Shown: positions 44,860-56,044, counted from the first letter of the stretch. The stretch: DNA of 64,000 nucleotides from Pseudo-nitzschia pungens (GCA_037355855.1 CM074763.1:2728001-2792000), one strand, 5' to 3'. A program made the numbers and translations. Notes: generated by a model from the sequence alone, not told the origin.

Positions 44860-45335
44860 CTTATGTATATCGCATGGACAGGCATACGTGTAGCTGGAAT
44901 CGAACGAATCATGTCGTGAACTATCATGGCTATGTGCGTCCTCGACGAGAAGGAAAAAGGCAGTTCGATTTGAAACGGAGACATCGTTGGAAATGTTTCG
45001 CGTGAGGAACTTTTGGAATATTTCTGAGGTGGTTCATGGACGACAAGATTTTGTATATGTTGACACGATTTTCACAACGGTTCGTGCGGTTGTAACTATG
45101 ATTCCCGATTGCAGTCATGGTTACTCAATACCGAACTGAAGGCGAACTGTGCTCTCTATCCTTTCTCTCTAAATTCAGATCAAATTCGATGCTCTATTAT
45201 TCGTGTTAGAATCCGTTGGTTCAACTTTTCCCCGAAGCCAAAGCTGTGAGCTTCCCTCCAGATTTTGTTTTTTTCTTCCATTCTGACCAGCGAGAGAGAG
45301 AGAGAGAGAGAGAGCTGACTCGATCCCGTGTTGTG
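44860..45335. other. Convergent 3' spacer with GA microsatellite
   Basis: About 475 nt. A (GA)n run lies at 45292-45314, close to the stop of the minus-strand gene. No gene was seen. Confidence 0.6.
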
Positions 45336-46170
45336 TTACCAGTTTTGCTCATCGTCCGAAACGTATTGGATGTTCCAATCTCTCGCAAAGAGCTTTTTGC
45401 GGAGGACCCGTTCGACCTTGTGATTCCATCGCTTGTTCGGATTTTCCTCGCGTTCGGTACAATCCAGCTTGCCCGTCGCGTCCACCAACAATTCCATGAG
45501 CGGACTGCAGTTGCTGCGGGATTCTTGCTCGCGAACCTCGCAGAGTCGCTTGAATATCTTGAGCACCTGCTCGGCGGAATACCGGTCCTCTTTCAGGACC
45601 TCGCAGACCTGGTCCACCGTTTTGAGAAGTTCGGTTTCGGGGCTGCTTTCGCCATCCGTCGCCGTCACCATCACTGCCATTACCTCCCACTCGGGCCTGG
45701 ATCAACAGGTCCTCGATCCATCCATCGATCTTGTTGGTTTCTTTCTGCAGCTTGGCGGCCTTCGATTCCTGGAGGGCCGACTGGAGGGATGCGGCTTCCT
45801 CCCGCAGCTTTGCGGCCTGTGCCCGGAGGCTGTCCAGGTCGTCCTTGTTGCTGTCGACAAACTCCTTGAATTCCAATTCCCTCTGCTTCTTAATGCTGGT
45901 AGCGCCCCTCTCGTCGGGACTAGGTTCTTGTCGCGAGGTTAACTGCAGCATGGTTTTGTGTGGCAGTCCGTGTGGTCGATGGGGACGATTGCAATGACTG
46001 GTTCTGCTCCTGCTGCAACGAGAATTCGTCTTCTCGGCCGGCGATGTGGTTTGAATCCATGCCGCTGCCGAGGCACTTTCGGAAAGCAATAGGAATGCGG
46101 CAACGCTAGCCACAAAGACCGCACAGAACTTTCTGCATTGTTTCCTTTGCATCTCGCCAAGCAGTCGCAT
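45336..46170 (-). CDS. Coiled-coil protein with targeting presequence, one frame break
   Basis: The ATG is at 46170 (another in frame at 46152). The N-terminus has a hydrophobic signal-like core (FCAVFVASVAAFLLLSESAS) followed by ASAAAW. That could be a signal peptide, or a diatom plastid presequence with Trp in place of Phe. A Gln/Arg linker leads to a predicted coiled coil (KKQRELEFKEFVDSNKDDLD, then LRAQAAKLREEAASLQSAL) ending KIDGWIEDLLIQ. The frame then changes by one base at about 45655-45680, in a GAT/GGC-rich stretch, and continues as ESSPETELLKTVDQVCEVL to the end NIQYVSDDEQNW. Without the shift the alternative frame is a Gly/Arg-rich shadow. About 278 residues if joined. I do not recognise the family. 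Confidence 0.6.
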
Positions 46171-47160
46171 TCCAAATTGTAGGCCGGCTGTTCGTTTCGC
46201 TCTTCCGTATTCGTTTCATTTTTTATTTTATTTTATTTTTGTATGTTTTTTTCCAAATGGCGAGCTCTTCCCAATGCTCTCGGTGGGTTCTGCGGTCGAT
46301 CGAATAGCCGTTGTCACCAGAGCGTTCCAGGTGATTCTCAATTCTCAATTTTCTGAACGAATCGAATCAATCGCTCTTTCTTTCTTTCTTGCTTTCTTTC
46401 TTTCCTTCGAAGGGCTTTTCGTGCACCATATTGGATCTTCGTTGCCAACGAGCATTTTCTTTTTAAAATGGGAAAAGAATACCGTACACGTAGCGTGCGT
46501 AAGGTTTACCGCAGAGTAAGTACAGTTTCAGAATTCAATCATGAAAGTGACTCACGCATGTGAGCTCATGAATGAATGAATGAATTATCTCCGAAAAAAT
46601 CAAAACGCATGAAGAACACACGCCAAACCGTTTTTCAGCCCAAGATTGAGATGATTGATTCGACTGATTCATTCATTCGTTGACATTCATTATTTTAAAA
46701 AAAAAAAAAATACCGATACCGGCGGTAGGATAGTACATAAGATTACGTAAGGCTTACCGTAGTACTTGTACATGAATTAGGTAGTACTGTACGAAGTAAC
46801 AAACATCATAACGTACCCACGTACATACCTACATACCATACGACGATATGAAAAACGATGGTCCACACTCTTTCTCTCTTCTCATCTCGTTGCCTCTCAT
46901 CTTCTCTCATCCCATTCCTACAAAACGACAAACAACAACCACATCTCGCACTGACATTTCGTGACGAGTTAACGAGACTTCGTTTCAAAACTACAAGAGC
47001 AAGAGCAAGAGCAATCGTTTGTCACAAAGTCGAACCCGCTCGTACCCTACATCCTTTATGCTACCGAACCCAAAACGCACCCAATCTTCCCATTCACACG
47101 ATTACAGACTAACCAACTTCACTAACTAACAAACCATCGAACTAACGAAACACTCGCACA
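46171..47160. other. Divergent intergenic region with T-rich and simple repeats
   Basis: About 1.0 kb. It holds TTTTA pentamers at 46219-46240, CTTT repeats at about 46375-46405, a poly-A run at about 46697-46710, and TACGAAGTA and GTAAGGTTTACC motifs near 46789 and 46499. No gene was recognised. Confidence 0.55.
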
Positions 47161-47643
47161 ATGAGAGCCGCCCTCCGCCACTTGTGCAAGCAGGGCGAAC
47201 AGGCGCTCAAGCCCCAAAAGGTCGTCGCCGATGCTTCCGTCTCGTTTCACCAGCACGTTTCCAAGCCGGCCCGCGAGGTCTGGCGGCGACCCAAGGTCAG
47301 CAAGCGTGTCGCCAACGACATTCGCAAGCAGGCCATCAAAAACGGAACCTACGGGAGCTTTTGCGACCAGACGGGAGTGGGCTGGAACCCGGAATGGGAC
47401 CTGGTGCTGCAGCAGCACCGCTACGAGGTCAACCGCTTTGGCCGTGTCAAGCCCTCCAAGAACACCTCACGGGAACGAAGTCGGGAAGAACGGGCGCAAC
47501 GGCTGGAAAAGAACCTCGAGGGACGCCTGGAGGCCATCGAGGAGTACTATTCCGAAAAGGAGGCCTCGCGGATCCAGGACAAATCCTTCGAGGCCCGCAT
47601 GAAGCGGATGGCCCGGGGCGGTGGACCCGGCGGACCGCCATGA
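47161..47643 (+). CDS. Mitochondrial large ribosomal subunit protein mL59-like
   Basis: 160 residues, single exon, with a Pro/Thr/Asn-rich UTR-like sequence before the ATG. The diagnostic part is REVWRRPKVSKRVANDIRKQ, then AIKNGTYGSF, then GVGWNPEWD. It fits the mL59 pattern of 'W.pP.lSkR..a.lrK.A...G......GigW.P.WD'. A basic, charged helical tail follows (SRERSREERAQRLEKNLEG), as seen in mitoribosomal extensions. It would be a mitochondrial ribosome component. The first 25 residues are basic and poor in acids, compatible with mitochondrial import. The C-terminal Gly/Pro stretch is low complexity. The alternative is the related mL64 group. Confidence 0.65.
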   Translation: MRAALRHLCKQGEQALKPQKVVADASVSFHQHVSKPAREVWRRPKVSKRVANDIRKQAIKNGTYGSFCDQTGVGWNPEWDLVLQQHRYEVNRFGRVKPSKNTSRERSREERAQRLEKNLEGRLEAIEEYYSEKEASRIQDKSFEARMKRMARGGGPGGPP

Positions 47644-49899
47644 GGGATGGAAGTTGCAATCATGGGATAGCGAGAGTGAAAAAAAGAGACAATCGTCAAT
47701 CCACGATGCGGAGAGAAACGAAAGCGAACGTCACGCAGTTCGGTAAAATACTGAGGTCTTTGATCCGTTGGGGAGTATATTGCAGTTTTAACGGAAAAGA
47801 AATGTTTGGACCGAACAATCCATTGAAATACAAGAATGCCGGATTCCTGCTTCGACACCAATCTTGCACTGAATGCGGGATGTACGTGTGACCAATAAAT
47901 CAAAATGACTTTTTTTATTTGACATAATAATCATGAACCATACTTGCTACCACAGCATATTCATTCGCGACTGAAGTTCTCCACCCCTTTTGCGCAGGAG
48001 AATTTTCAGGAAGTACGAAGTAATGGAATATTCAGTAGTCTGCGGGTCAGAGTCGGTTGTTCTTGCATAACACGCCAATAGGGTTGTTTCGTTTTCTGGC
48101 GAGCGGTGTGCAATGACCATCAGTACGCAATCGAGAGAGCCAGGATTCGTTTTTGGGAAGGGTCAGCAATTGCAAGCACAGTCGATCAATACTCACCTCA
48201 CTCGAACATTCACCGATCTCGTTCTTTGCGAATGACTGTGCCGATCGACTTTGCCTTTTGACTCTAGAATTGAATCAAAAAAATGCCGGTGGAAATCGTC
48301 GTTGGCTCTGCATGGGGTCTTGTGAGCGATTCGTGACCAAATCACGTCGTCAGTCGGTATTGAAAGTATGATGTTTGGTTACAAGGACGTTGGGAGTCAA
48401 TGAAACTCGGAAAATGCATCAACCAGGTCACGCTGTTCAACATCTGGCTTTCCACTTAAGTCCCTGAAATTTGCGATACAGCGAATGACCCACTTGAATA
48501 TCAACAGCGTCACCGTCATATTGCAAAACTCACCATGCAGCCCTCTCATCATGGCATATTTTGATCCACTATAGGGACTCAAAAGTGTCGTACCGGGAAT
48601 GCTGTATGATATTAATGTTCCCGCTCACCCGAAGCCTCCAGTCAAACAAGTTTTTCTTCTATTTCATCGCATTCGAAAAAGATTCTGAACTAGCCGATGG
48701 CGGATTTCATTGTGACGGTCGGTCCGATGGTAAACATAGTACGAATGTAGTTGGCCGATTGAGGCGTTGGAGCAGTTTAGCGCTTCGCAAAAGGCAAAGA
48801 AACCAAAAACTATCTAGTTGCGAATCGAGATTGTTGCCAAAGCCCGTACCAACCATAATGTTTTTGAGGATACTGATCTTTTAGAACGTATTTAACAAAT
48901 CGAGATAAAACTGATTTTGACAGTGTCCTCCGTCGAAGGTACGAGGCATAGGCCGTACAAGACAATAAGGACACGACCAAACAAAACATCAAGGAGAACA
49001 GAAAAAGAACCGCCCATGCAATTGCGTCGTTGACGTAGGAAATCTTCGACCCTCATGCAGCATTCGTATTGTGGTGGAAAAACACCAGTCATGCTTCTAG
49101 CAAGCTGTACAGGTTCATTATTGCTACGCATCCGGTCAACATGCTTCAGGTGCGTATTGATGTTATCCTGCTATTCTTTTTCAGTTTCGAGCTTGATCCT
49201 TGACCTACGTATCGTTCGTTTGACGTTTGGACTAAAGACCCATTGTTCTCAGAAGTCGAGCAAAAAATAATCTTGTTCAAAAAAAGAATTTGTACAGAAC
49301 ATTCCTAAACATCAAAGAACACTTCTTCATGTTGACTTGTTCAATCCTGTTGACATTTCTATACTGTAGATAGTGAATCGAGAACTTGTAAATACCCTTT
49401 TCAATTTTCAAAACATCGTTTGATCTCCCACTTACGTTTGTTCGCGTCTGTGCACCTTTGGGATTGAATAATTAAGGCGTGTAGGTTTGTCGGTTTCGCA
49501 TTCTGCAAGGTGTACCATAATACAAAATTCCGACAGTATTAGCTGTCTCGAAAAAATGAGTACCAGTTGGGGACGTAAAACCGGTGGACAGCTGATAGGA
49601 ATTTGTAGTGCGAGTACAAGTAAGATCTTACAATAGAACCATCTACGACTTCGTACTTTATTTTTGTGGAGGTGTTCTATTTTTTTGGGGGATGAATTTT
49701 CGATTTATAAAAATAAGATCTTTCAAAAAGTGCTTCGCTTTTTGAAGCCGACAACAGTTAGGAAAACAGTATGTGCTGGAAGTTTGGAAAAGTTTCACTT
49801 CAGTCATCGGTTCTGGTAACCTTACAATCTTTTGAGAACAGAACAAAATCTGACAACCCGGTTCACTCACACTGTGTATCCGATGGAAATAGGTCAAAC
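47644..49899. other. Long intergenic region
   Basis: About 2.25 kb. Short ORFs (for example 48153-48371 and 48561-48884) have no domain or composition that supports coding. An AATAAA lies near 47895, possibly a poly-A signal of the preceding gene. AGTACGAAGTAATGG lies near 48012 and ACTTCGTACTTT near 49648. The frame of the next gene is open from 49771, but with a weak translation. Confidence 0.5.
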
Positions 49900-51528
49900 A
49901 TGGGAGCTTGTTGTAGCAGAAGGTACCACGTCGAAGCAGACGAATCGCTAGATGTTAGTCGTCATGTAGTCCCTGGAAGTCGGAAGATCAACCTCGACAT
50001 TCCTGTTGGAATCAGCATCAGAAAAGTCGATAACGAAGAGACATTGGAATTCTTTGATGCATTTCAGTCTTTCACAGAGTTGAATCACTATGCTGATGAC
50101 GCGAAGGGTTACACATATCCACCCACTAGCTCTATGCAAATCGGGGCAAGCACCCTTTGCATCGAATCGGCACCCGGGGACCTCTTGCATGGAGATCACG
50201 CTAACTGCTCGCCGATACCATTACTTACAGAAAAAGGGCAAGAAAAACAATGCGAAAACAACACTTCTCTCAGAGACTCCAAAGTAGAAATCCGAAAGAA
50301 GCTGAGCGAAACCCAGGGAGGAGTCACCGATGCACCCGGATACCCCGGACAATTGAATGAGGATGAGCTCAACGCATGCCTCAAATTTCGAGAGGAACTC
50401 AAAACTAGAGACTCGGCATACCGAGAGATGGTGCATGCATATGCCCCCGCTGAAACGGAGGCGTTTGCTCTATGCCGTTTCTTGCGAGCCCGAGAATTTG
50501 ATGTCGACGCCGTCTTTGCCATGCTGGAAGAGAACAATGCCTGTGATGTATGGAAGGAAGCAAAGGCCAACAACTTTTACAAGGATTTTGAAGCCATTTA
50601 CGGGTGCCCTGCTTCGGTCTTCATGGCGCTATATCCTGTGGTAGTCTCTGGAATTGCAAAAAACGGGGCGACAATGTTGTATTTCAAACCTGGTAACATG
50701 GACATCAATGGGCTCGAATGCGTGTGCAATGTGGTCGACCTTCTTCCGATGCTATGGGATCTTTTGCACAGCAAGGGAACTGATTCGATGCTGCGAGAAG
50801 CCAAAGGCCACGATCCTACGACCACGACCGTCTTGGCCCAACGAATAATCGTGATGGATCTCAATGGAATGCCGTCGGCTCTTTTTGACCGGGAGTTTTT
50901 CCAACTCTGTGGAAGGGTCGTGAATTGCTTTCCGGAAACAATGAATAGGACTTACATGGTGAACGTTCCAATGACCTTCCAGGTCGTCTGGGCTGCCGCT
51001 AAGTTGTTCATGGACGAACGGACGCTCCGAAAGATCGGATTTTTTTCAAAAGCGTACCATGCCACACAAGATCTCCTCCAGTTTGTAGACGCCAGCGAGT
51101 TACTTTCAACATATGGCGGCGCGGGCCCCTCCTTCGAAGAAGTGATGCAGGAGCGGCAGGCAGAATATGGTACGAAACCAGAGTCTCGCTATATTACAAA
51201 AACTCTCACCGTCACAAGCTATGAGAGCAAGGTGACAGTTCATCTTAAAGAAAACGAAACAGTGTCCTCGATTCGAATCTATAGCAAAGGAGACTCTGGC
51301 GCGGAATTTTGGGCGATCTCGGAGGACAGCGTCGATCGAAAGATTCTAGTGGAATCAACTACCGTCAAACGACCTGATGGGAGCGAGAAGGCCCATTATT
51401 CGGCCGAACTCGACGTGTCGACGATCCCATCGGGCCAGAACCAAATATTTTCCATCTTGGGGAAGGGTTGTGTCGCCCGGTCCAAGGAGTTCTATCTCGT
51501 GGTGGCGCACATTTGTTCGTGTTGTTGA
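49900..51528 (+). CDS. Sec14-like CRAL-TRIO protein with N-myristoylation signal
   Basis: The ATG at 49900 (context AAACATGGG) gives 542 residues. An in-frame ATG at 49771 would bury the conspicuous MGACCS motif, so 49900 is preferred. Gly2 followed by Cys4, Cys5 and Ser6 is a classic dual N-myristoylation/palmitoylation signal and would anchor the protein to a membrane. A CRAL-TRIO N-terminal helical segment is at about 153-215 (ETEAFALCRFLRAREFDVDA) and the CRAL-TRIO lipid-binding core at about 233-410 (VVVSGIAKNGATMLYF, QRIIVMDLNGMPSALF, CFPETMNRTYMVNVP, TYGGAGP). A beta-rich GOLD-like domain follows at about 433-540, ending HICSCC. Sec14-family proteins exchange phosphatidylinositol and other lipids between membranes. 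The lipid ligand is unknown. Confidence 0.85.
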   Translation: MGACCSRRYHVEADESLDVSRHVVPGSRKINLDIPVGISIRKVDNEETLEFFDAFQSFTELNHYADDAKGYTYPPTSSMQIGASTLCIESAPGDLLHGDHANCSPIPLLTEKGQEKQCENNTSLRDSKVEIRKKLSETQGGVTDAPGYPGQLNEDELNACLKFREELKTRDSAYREMVHAYAPAETEAFALCRFLRAREFDVDAVFAMLEENNACDVWKEAKANNFYKDFEAIYGCPASVFMALYPVVVSGIAKNGATMLYFKPGNMDINGLECVCNVVDLLPMLWDLLHSKGTDSMLREAKGHDPTTTTVLAQRIIVMDLNGMPSALFDREFFQLCGRVVNCFPETMNRTYMVNVPMTFQVVWAAAKLFMDERTLRKIGFFSKAYHATQDLLQFVDASELLSTYGGAGPSFEEVMQERQAEYGTKPESRYITKTLTVTSYESKVTVHLKENETVSSIRIYSKGDSGAEFWAISEDSVDRKILVESTTVKRPDGSEKAHYSAELDVSTIPSGQNQIFSILGKGCVARSKEFYLVVAHICSCC

Positions 51529-52795
51529 AGCAAATGATCTCTCAAAATCATTGTGTATGTTCACAATGCCTCGTTCGCAAAGACACCGGTACATAATTTG
51601 CTTGTTTGACGTGATTGAAATCTAAAATCCCGCGAACTTCACCTCGAACTTCCATGGGAACTAGCGTAAGCATTCACGTGCCTGTGGTTTGAACCAAGAC
51701 TTCTGCAAAAGAAGAGAAAATATTTCTGTCCCTCAAGCCGTGCGTGTATGTAGAATAGAAGTTGAGTGAGAAAAGTTGTGATTGTTTGGAAAATAGGGTG
51801 TAAGCTGTACAGGTTGAAAATCTTTCCAAATTGCTCTCTAGCTAGTGCTAATAGCTGCTGCAAGTAATGCATTCCGTCTTCAATCGTAAACGCATCGAAG
51901 AAAACCACAGTGGAATGCTGAGAAAGTACAGTGTTAGAAAGAAAGTCATTTGTCCTAGTCCATACGTATCTTTATCGAAAAAGTGCGTTCAATCAACTAA
52001 AATATTCTCTGGCAGCAATACAATGATGCTGTCACTTTGCAATGTTCACCCTTTACTCTTTCACAGGTTTGAACCACGTAATGCACCTGTTTATTGTTGT
52101 TATCTCTCCTCTTTCGCGTGCAACATGATGGTGGCTTCGAGGGCAAATTGATTTTATGTTTCCATCACCGTGTCATCAAACTTGCCTCAGTTTGTTCCTT
52201 GTACGGTTTTGGGTCTGGTGACATCAAAAAGAACGAAATTGAATTTTTCCTTGTGAGTATTGTACGTAAGGTTACCCACATCGTACCGGTGGCAGGAGAG
52301 TACGTACCGGTAGTGATGCTGATACTCGTTCTGATCGAATAACTAACCATCCCTTTTTTGTCCTTCCGAGCCACTCCCACATCCGTCCTCACATAAGCCC
52401 ATCGGAAGCACGACTGGATAAGACCGTTTTAGTCATTTCAATGTCACTCTCCACTTGATTGATGTATAGGAGTAAATTGAAAATCTTATAACATGTACTA
52501 CTACGAAGTATGGCTACCGTACGTAGCATTAATCTAAGTAACCTTACAGAATGTGCTAAAAAATTCCATGACTTTTTCGAACGTTAGATTGAAGATGCTT
52601 AGGAATTGTTGCCAAAAAAGAAAAACATGCTCGTAACCTTTTCAGTTACTGTGCGGCAGTGAATAATCGCGACGAAGTAAGTCTTATGGCATTCATACTA
52701 CGGTGCGAGTTGTAGTAATAATAATAATAATATACTTATTTAAGTAGGAAAATCCACCGAAGGTGGTTAAAAGCTACTCAGTCTGTAACCAGACT
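51529..52795. other. Intergenic region
   Basis: About 1.3 kb, AT-rich. It has ACGAAGTA motifs near 52503 and 52673, CGTAAGGTTACCC near 52264 and a (TAA)n run near 52716-52733. No gene was recognised. Confidence 0.5.
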
Positions 52796-53463
52796 TTATC
52801 GTCGCCTCAATCGAAGAGAGGTTAGGCCCCAAGTTGTAGAACGACGCGCCGCCTCAACCATGGGGAATAGGCCCCAGGTTGTAAAGACGGCTATTTTGCA
52901 AACGAACCTTGGTAAGAAACAGGAAAAAAACGAACCAGTCCAGAGCACAACAGACACAGCTGTTGCAAAGCGTACAGGAGACGGGGTAACAAGAACGTGA
53001 AAGGGAAAACACAAGCAAAACTGTCCCTTGAATGCCACTGTACAGCATCAGTGATGCTTGGAGTGGTCAGCTGACACAAGCAAAACCCTTGCCTAGATAC
53101 ATAGTATCTGTAATGCAAGTGGTCAGCTGACGCAAGCAAAACTGGTCTCTGCATGCTGTATTGCAGCATCAGTAATGCGAGTGCCCCAAACACATTCCTT
53201 ACCACTGTATGGTACATATAGTACGGAGCCTACTACCAAATTCGTAACAGCTGTCCTTCTGTTCGAACTTCGTAGTAGGAGACACGTAGAGGCGGTGGAG
53301 CCTACTACCAAATTCAAATTCGTAACAGCTGGCCTTCTGTTCGAACTTGAACTTGCTCTCCTGTAGTAGCTTGGAAACAGGGCCTTTAAGTGAAAACACT
53401 TATGGACCATCAGGGCTGTAGGCTTGAAAACAGGTCTCTGCTGTACTGTGAACTGGAGGCTTT
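52796..53463. repeat. Degenerate tandem repeat block upstream of the M6 protease
   Basis: Several short tandem families follow each other. A TAGGCCCC(A/C)(A/G)GTTGTA unit occurs at about 52826 and 52869. Units of about 57-60 bp containing TGACACAAGCAAAAC and CAGCATCAGTGATGC run at about 53005-53190. A 72-bp unit starting GGAGCCTACTACCAAATTC occurs at 53225 and again at 53297. The last part (53361-53460) reads, on the minus strand, like the repeat at 57.8-58.8 kb: CTGTTTTCAAGC, then GGTCC-TAAGTGTT. No coding sequence was recognised in it. Confidence 0.7.
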
Positions 53464-56044
53464 ATGGAAATAGGTCTCAAGACGCGACACAATCTTGTTC
53501 GGTTCAACGGTGATGATAGTTCGGCTTCCGTTACTACATTTGATAGTGTGGATGTGAACAATAATGAGAATGAGAAATACACCCTTCGAACCCTCGTAAT
53601 ATTAGTGGCTTGGAAGGGCCAGGAAGAGCGTATGGAATGGATAACCCGCGATCGGATCGATCACGTGTGGAATGGCGAGGGTGCCGATGACGACATTCCC
53701 ACAGGCTCGATAAAAAATTATACGGAACAGCAATCCTATGGGAAGCTTAATTTTGTGGCGGATGTTATCGACTGGCGGGTTACCGACAACACCGAGAAAT
53801 ACTACGCAGCCGGCCAAGCAGGCAGGCAGAGGCCGAGCGCGGAAATCCAGGTACAACACGCGTTTCACTATATTCTAGATCAACTGGAAGCGGAAGATTT
53901 CCCGTGGGGTGATTACGATTCCGACAATGACGGGAGCATCGATCACATTCAATTTTTGCACACAGGCTACGGTGCCGAATCGGGCGGAGTAGGTATGTAT
54001 TTCTGTATTTCTTATTAGATTCAATGTCCGAGTCATGGGGAATAGTGCTTAGATTCTGTCGTTTAGTTTCTTCTTTGTCTTTCTGCTATGAATTTGTGTA
54101 AATCCGCACTTACAACCGCAACTTTTTGTTTTCCGAAGATTGTTACACCGATTCTCCTATGGAGGACCGGATCTGGTCTCATGCCAAACCAGACACAAAA
54201 GGCTCGTGGAAGTCGGCCAAAACTGGAAAGGCAACGTATAGCTATAGCACCTCGACTGTCTTCCTGGGTGTCTGCGACAGACAGATTGCACAGTTAGGAG
54301 TTACTATGCATGAGTTTTATCACACTCTTGGCCTCCCAGATTTGTACGACCGAGACGCCCCCCATGCTGGGCAACCAGGAAGACCGGGTTTGGGTGGGCT
54401 GGGCGCCTTTTGTATGATGGCGTCTCCCTTCGGAGCTAACAATGACGAACGATACCCAGGATCTTTAAGTCCCTGGGCTAAACTTGACATTGGATTTCTG
54501 AACGATTATATTGAAATTACCGAATCTGGAACGTATACTGCACGTCCTTCCAAAGACTTCCCCGACATTTTTTCGATCAAACGGGGCTTTCCAGAAGGAG
54601 AGATGCTCGTTCTGGAAAACCGCGAAAACAGCTCGTTTGACTCAACTCTGTGGGCAAATGGGATGCTCATTTACAAAATGGACGAGACCCAGAGTCACTT
54701 CGGGAACAGGAGAGTCGGATATCCTGGACAAGTCGATACTCCGGAGGAGGGCGATGCCTGGCCGAGCAATGGACTGCATTATCCGATTGCTTTGCTCCAG
54801 GCCGACGGCGAGTACGACCTTGAAAATGGCTACAACAACGGTGACATTGGTGACTTTTACAGAAATCCGGATCAAACGTTGGGACCCGGTAATGGCGAAT
54901 TGGTAGCGACGGAGGAAGGAACGTATCCAAATACCGATAGGTACGTTGCATTGAGCTAGAGTTCGAGACTTGGAAATTTGGTTGCTAGTTCCATTTGTGT
55001 TTTGTGTGTTCGTCTTACAGTAACGTTGATTTGCACTCATTCCTCTCTTCTGTATCTGTTCTCTCTCTGAAAAGTTACGCATTCGGGGGTAGGTATCTCG
55101 AAGGGATGACTTCAGTAATAGAGGAAATTTGATAATTACTGACTCTCACCCAGTCAAATATCGCTCTCTGTGTGGTTTCAAGGACTATTTGAATTGCCTT
55201 TCCGAACAAAAACGCTCACACATGTTATTATTATTATATGTTTTATACGGTTGATTCCCGTCAATGCATGTACTGGTATAATTGTACGACAGAAATCAAA
55301 ATAACAGGGATCGTGATTGACAAATTTCAGGAGGTCGAAGATGGATCGGGGTCATTTACGTTTCGCGTCAGATTCTCAGAAGATGACAACGAGACCGAGA
55401 TCTCACTCGTACCAGTCGAGACTGTGTCAGAGCTCCCGACTGAGGTTCCTTCGCTGCCTCCCACGGGATTGCCAACACAAGTTCCGAGCAAGCTTCCAAC
55501 GAACCCTCCAACATCGCAACCTTCCTCACCGCCCAGCGAAGTTCCTTCCGAAGTTCCAACTTTTTCGGAGGCTCCATCCAGTCCGGTAACTGTCGCGACC
55601 AGCGAGGATCCCACAGAACAAAACTTTACCGATCCGACTTTGGAAACGGAGCCGAGGACCGTGACAACGGTAGTGAAACCGGTGCCTTCCTCGGAATGCA
55701 GCAACATTCTGGACGTTGGCATCATCACCGACTCAAATCCCGAGGAAACCTCCTGGGAGATTGCCAACGCAGAGACCGGTGAGATTCTGGTCGGTCACCC
55801 AAACCCCGAGACCAACAAAGTCTTGAACGCATATACCGAATACCATTGGAAACTGTGTGCTTTCTCGTGGTCGAACGAAACCTCCTTTGTCTTTAGGATC
55901 AATGATGAGGGAGGGGATGGTCTCCAGCCCCCAGGGGAATTCTGGCTGACCATAGACGATGGTTTGATTGCCTCGGGAGGTGACAATGTTGGAAGCTCCA
56001 TGACATTTGAATTTTCCACCGAAGAAGACGTTTTCGAAACATGA
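53464..56044 (+). CDS. M6 family (immune inhibitor A-like) zinc metalloprotease
   Basis: Four exons are inferred: 53464-53992, 54139-54940, a 14-nt microexon 55075-55088 and 55293-56044, all GT-AG and in phase, 698 residues. The junctions read GV-D-CYTDSP and YPNTD-S-YAFG-EIKITGIVI. A calcium-loop-like DYDSDNDGSID lies at about 150-160. The M6 zinc motif HEFYHTLGLPDLYD is at about 234-247, with His234 and His238 as ligands and Glu235 as catalytic base. RIWSHA and FCMMASPF are also typical. A Pro/Ser/Thr linker (55423-55600) leads to a C-terminal domain with CSNILDVGIITDSNPEETSW and NDEGGDGL, a beta domain seen in diatom secreted proteins. M6 enzymes are usually secreted, but no signal peptide is seen here. 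The start falls at the edge of a repeat block, so the 5' end may be missing or lie further upstream. Confidence 0.82.

Noticed and set aside
44880..44910. tRNA-like T-loop string on the minus strand (GTTCGATTC)
   Set aside because: The flanking bases do not form a T-stem or acceptor stem.
45292..45360. Possible extra intron at the 3' end of the coiled-coil gene, using the CT repeat as polypyrimidine tract
   Set aside because: Splicing there creates an immediate stop, so it would hardly change the protein; there is no evidence for it.
47644..49770. Small ORFs of 60-107 codons in the long spacer
   Set aside because: Composition, lack of domains and weak starts do not support coding.
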